This document shows positions 62,097-64,000 of a stretch of DNA of 64,000 nucleotides, one piece after another. How positions within the stretch are numbered: position 1 is the stretch's first letter; each line of letters begins with the position of its first letter. The notes under the pieces were generated by a model that was given only the letters and a program-made list of their open reading frames with translations, made no database searches and was not told where the DNA came from. The translations under genes and the position numbers were made by a program. This DNA comes from Paenimyroides baculatum. Its GTDB lineage: Bacteria > Bacteroidota > Bacteroidia > Flavobacteriales > Flavobacteriaceae. Location: NCBI RefSeq assembly GCF_008629655.1, contig NZ_VWSG01000004.1:1-64000 (forward strand). Reading direction: 5' to 3'.

Positions 62097-62606
62097 ATGA
62101 AAAAAATCGTTTTATCATTAGCAGTTATTGGTGGATTAGTTTTCACATCTTGTAAAAAAGATGCTGCTCAAGAAAATTTAGAGAACAAATTAGATTCAAT
62201 TACAGAAAAAGTTGAAGATACTTTAAACGTTGTAAAAGAAGAAGTAGCTGAAACTGTACCTACTTTAGAAGCTAAAATCAAAGAAGCTGAAGAAGAATTG
62301 AAAAAAGCTGTAACTGTAGAAGAAAAACAAGCTGCAACTAAAAAATTAAACGATGCAAAATCTGCATTAGCAACTTTAAAAGGTGAAGCACTTTCTACTG
62401 CAGAGGAAGTTAAACAAGAAGCTACTGCTGCTGCTAACAAAGCTGGTAATGCTGTTAAAACAACTGTAAAGAATACAGAAAAGAAAGTAGAAAAAGCTAA
62501 AGAGGATGTAAAAAAAGAAGCTGTAAAAACTAAAGAGGAAATTCACGAAGCTGGAAAAAAAGCAGTTGAAGAAGGGACAGTACTTAAAAAACGTTCTGGA
62601 TTATAA
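62097..62606 (+). CDS. Lys/Glu/Ala-rich coiled-coil lipoprotein
   Basis: 169 aa. Lipoprotein signal MKKIVLSLAVIGGLVFTSC. The rest is one long amphipathic helix region with 11-residue-like periodicity (EEVKQEATAAANKAGNAVK, EKKVEKAKEDVKKEAVKTK), like LEA or apolipoprotein-type proteins. No catalytic residues. Possibly a periplasmic or surface spacer or stress protein. Confidence 0.72.
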   Translation: MKKIVLSLAVIGGLVFTSCKKDAAQENLENKLDSITEKVEDTLNVVKEEVAETVPTLEAKIKEAEEELKKAVTVEEKQAATKKLNDAKSALATLKGEALSTAEEVKQEATAAANKAGNAVKTTVKNTEKKVEKAKEDVKKEAVKTKEEIHEAGKKAVEEGTVLKKRSGL

Positions 62607-62625
62607 TATTTCAACATATTTATAA

Positions 62626-62658
62626 AAAAGAGAGGCAATAAATATTGCCTCTCTATTA
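62626..62658. terminator. Bidirectional terminator between the two lipoprotein genes
   Basis: AGAGAGGCAATA (62629-62640) pairs with TATTGCCTCTCT (62643-62654), with an A-run on its left. For the minus-strand gene the T-run is on the minus strand. Confidence 0.75.
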
Positions 62659-62676
62659 TAAACTAAATTTAAATTA

Positions 62677-63372
62677 TTAGTTTAAAGATTTTCTAACTGT
62701 TAATTTAGCATCTTTAGGTGAAATTCTTTGTAATCCTTTAGCAGCACTTGCGTTTAAAGAGTACATACCTTCAATTGCCCCTTTCAAATTAGTTTTTAAT
62801 GTAATAGATGTATCATCAGCATCTGTTCCAGATAATGTATAAGTCATACTTCCTGCTGCACTTTCTGTAGCATAAGTTAATTCAGTTACATCAAATTCAG
62901 CAGACGCACCATATGAATAATCTGTATCATTCATAGTAGTTGTAAAACCACCTAATAAAGTAGATCCTTCAGTTGTAAAAGGAAAAACATATCTACCTGT
63001 TGTACCTACTGGAATTGATGTATCAACTTTAGTTAATAAAGTAGACCAAGTGCTTGTTGCACCAATTGGTGTAATTGCCGAACCATTGTGTGAAATAAAT
63101 TCAAAAGCAGCTACAACTGTACCATCCTCTAAAGTATATTCTTTAATAGGCGCATCTTGTCCAGCTCCATCAACATGAACTGCGTATAATGAAAAAGCAA
63201 TTTCTTCTTGATCATTATTTACTTGAATAAAATTTTCTGTTAATTCTTCTCCTGGTCCTGGTCCTGGTCCTGGTCCTGGTGCAACTGAATCATCACCTCC
63301 ACAAGAAGTTACTGTTAAAGATCCCGCAGCAACAAAAGCGATTGTTGCTAAAGATAAAAATACTTTTTTCAT
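62677..63372 (-). CDS. Lipoprotein with Pro-Gly repeat linker
   Basis: 231 aa. Signal MKKVFLSLATIAFVAAGSLTVTSC, then GGDDSVA and a (PG)5 linker encoded by five CCTGGT repeats (63251-63280). The body is Thr/Ser/Gly-rich beta sequence (EYTLEDGTVVAAFEFISHNG, GRYVFPFTTEGSTLLGG, TYATESAAGSMTYTLSGTDA). No family recognised. Confidence 0.7.
   Translation of the reverse strand: MKKVFLSLATIAFVAAGSLTVTSCGGDDSVAPGPGPGPGPGEELTENFIQVNNDQEEIAFSLYAVHVDGAGQDAPIKEYTLEDGTVVAAFEFISHNGSAITPIGATSTWSTLLTKVDTSIPVGTTGRYVFPFTTEGSTLLGGFTTTMNDTDYSYGASAEFDVTELTYATESAAGSMTYTLSGTDADDTSITLKTNLKGAIEGMYSLNASAAKGLQRISPKDAKLTVRKSLN
63251..63280. repeat. Hexanucleotide repeat in lipoprotein linker
   Basis: Five tandem copies of CCTGGT (minus strand ACCAGG) encode Pro-Gly. 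Unit gain or loss would change linker length without shifting frame. Confidence 0.85.
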
Positions 63373-63514
63373 AATAGATTTATATTATTTTATTGTTAAT
63401 TTACAAGGCTAATTTAAGTATTAATTTTTAAAAAACAATACTTCACAAAAAAAAATGCTTTTTTTAACACAATTCAAATATGTGATTAATGATCGAAAAG
63501 TAATAAAAATGCAC

Positions 63515-63522
63515 TATTTTTG
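63515..63522 (+). promoter_or_regulatory. -7 box of the aromatic hydroxylase gene
   Basis: TATTTTTG, a full match, 39 bases before the ATG at 63562. No TTG at -33. Confidence 0.4.
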
Positions 63523-63561
63523 AAAATCAAAAACTTATTAAAATACTAACAACAATTAAAT

Positions 63562-64000
63562 ATGAACGAGCATTTTGAAACCAATCCGTTAATTGATCGT
63601 TTACCAGAACACCTTAAACAGTTTATTAAACCACAGAGTTATGAAGATTATACTGCCATAAATCAAGCAGTGTGGCGTTATGTAATGCGTAAAAATGTGG
63701 ATTATCTATCAAAAGTTGCACATTCTTCTTATTTAGAAGGTTTACAAAAAACAGGGATTTCTATTGAAAGCATACCTAGTATGTATGGTATGAACCGTAT
63801 TTTAAAGGAAATTGGTTGGACTGCAGTTGCTGTTGACGGTTTTATTCCGCCGAATGCTTTTATGGAGTTTCAGGCATATAATGTGTTGGTTATTGCTTCA
63901 GATATCCGTCAGTTAGAAAATATCGAATACACACCCGCTCCGGATATTATCCACGAAGGTGCCGGTCACGCTCCTATTATTGCCAATCCAGAATACGCAG
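63562..64000 (+). CDS. Aromatic amino acid hydroxylase (phenylalanine 4-monooxygenase-like), partial
   Basis: 146 codons are present, cut by the window edge. The start ATG at 63562 begins MNEHFETNPLIDRLPEHLKQ. YEDYTAINQAVWRYVMRKNV, IPSMYGMNRILKEIGWTAVAVDGFIPPNAFMEFQAY and the iron-ligand pair in DIIHEGAGHAPIIANPEY fit the long (~580 aa) flavobacterial aromatic hydroxylase. It probably uses a pterin cofactor and iron. Full function cannot be judged from the fragment. Confidence 0.88.
   Translation, partial: MNEHFETNPLIDRLPEHLKQFIKPQSYEDYTAINQAVWRYVMRKNVDYLSKVAHSSYLEGLQKTGISIESIPSMYGMNRILKEIGWTAVAVDGFIPPNAFMEFQAYNVLVIASDIRQLENIEYTPAPDIIHEGAGHAPIIANPEYA

Overview
The window is AT-rich (coding regions roughly 35-40% G+C by eye) and comes from the chromosome of a flavobacterium (Bacteroidota, Flavobacteriaceae or a close relative). 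The evidence is a type IX secretion sorting domain, the type IX/gliding genes gldA, porT and a plug protein, many lipoproteins, MenG and DUF5686/TamL outer-membrane proteins, and promoters of the Bacteroidota form TTG-N18-21-TAnnTTTG with few Shine-Dalgarno sequences. No phage, IS element, CRISPR array, rRNA or replication origin was seen. Most of the window is ordinary housekeeping sequence with small accessory lipoproteins between.

Layout. 0.1-3 kb: a secreted PNGase F-like protein with a type IX sorting domain, then a SIMPL/DUF1003 pair. 3-9.3 kb, minus strand: queA, aroA, an outer-membrane barrel, then a tight run DAHP synthase/chorismate mutase - rsgA - dtd - small membrane protein - mazG. 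9.4-16 kb: gldA, a GIN-domain lipoprotein, a PagL-like barrel, deoxynucleoside kinase, folA-thyA and a bifunctional nuclease. 16-20.9 kb: a broken suppressor-of-fused (SUFU) gene, etfBA and unknown envelope proteins. 21-32.5 kb, mostly plus: pdhB, DUF5686, ppa, menG-porT, a TrmH-type methylase, tamL, fbaA and accD. 32.7-33.8 kb: a Leu/Gly tRNA array facing two CAT-anticodon tRNAs. 33.9-40.7 kb: methylmalonyl-CoA epimerase, rbfA, a LolC/E-type permease, a pair of M16 peptidases and rplU-rpmA. 40.7-50.5 kb, mostly minus: dGTPase, AAA+ ATPase, an MFS exporter, sucB-sucA and a polyprenyl synthase. 50.6-56.9 kb: a TetR-regulated RND efflux operon. 57-64 kb: CsbD, AIM24, an AT-rich orphan between duplicated terminators, pruA, apaG, the type IX plug protein, two lipoproteins and the start of an aromatic amino acid hydroxylase cut by the window edge.

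How the genes work together. Shikimate enzymes are scattered among translation-quality and nucleotide-sanitation genes. folA and thyA recycle folate for dTMP synthesis, next to deoxynucleoside kinase. SucA/SucB, PdhB and EtfAB feed central carbon and electron flow. PorT, the plug protein and GldA serve type IX secretion and gliding, and the PNGase F-like protein is a likely cargo. The TetR gene has an inverted repeat inside its own promoter and probably controls the whole TolC-HlyD-RND operon.

No wholly new multi-gene system was evident. The best leads are the PNGase F-like cargo, the AT-rich orphan gene flanked by a duplicated terminator, the SUFU pseudogene with an exact 11-bp tandem duplication, the amplified tRNA module and the self-regulated efflux operon.
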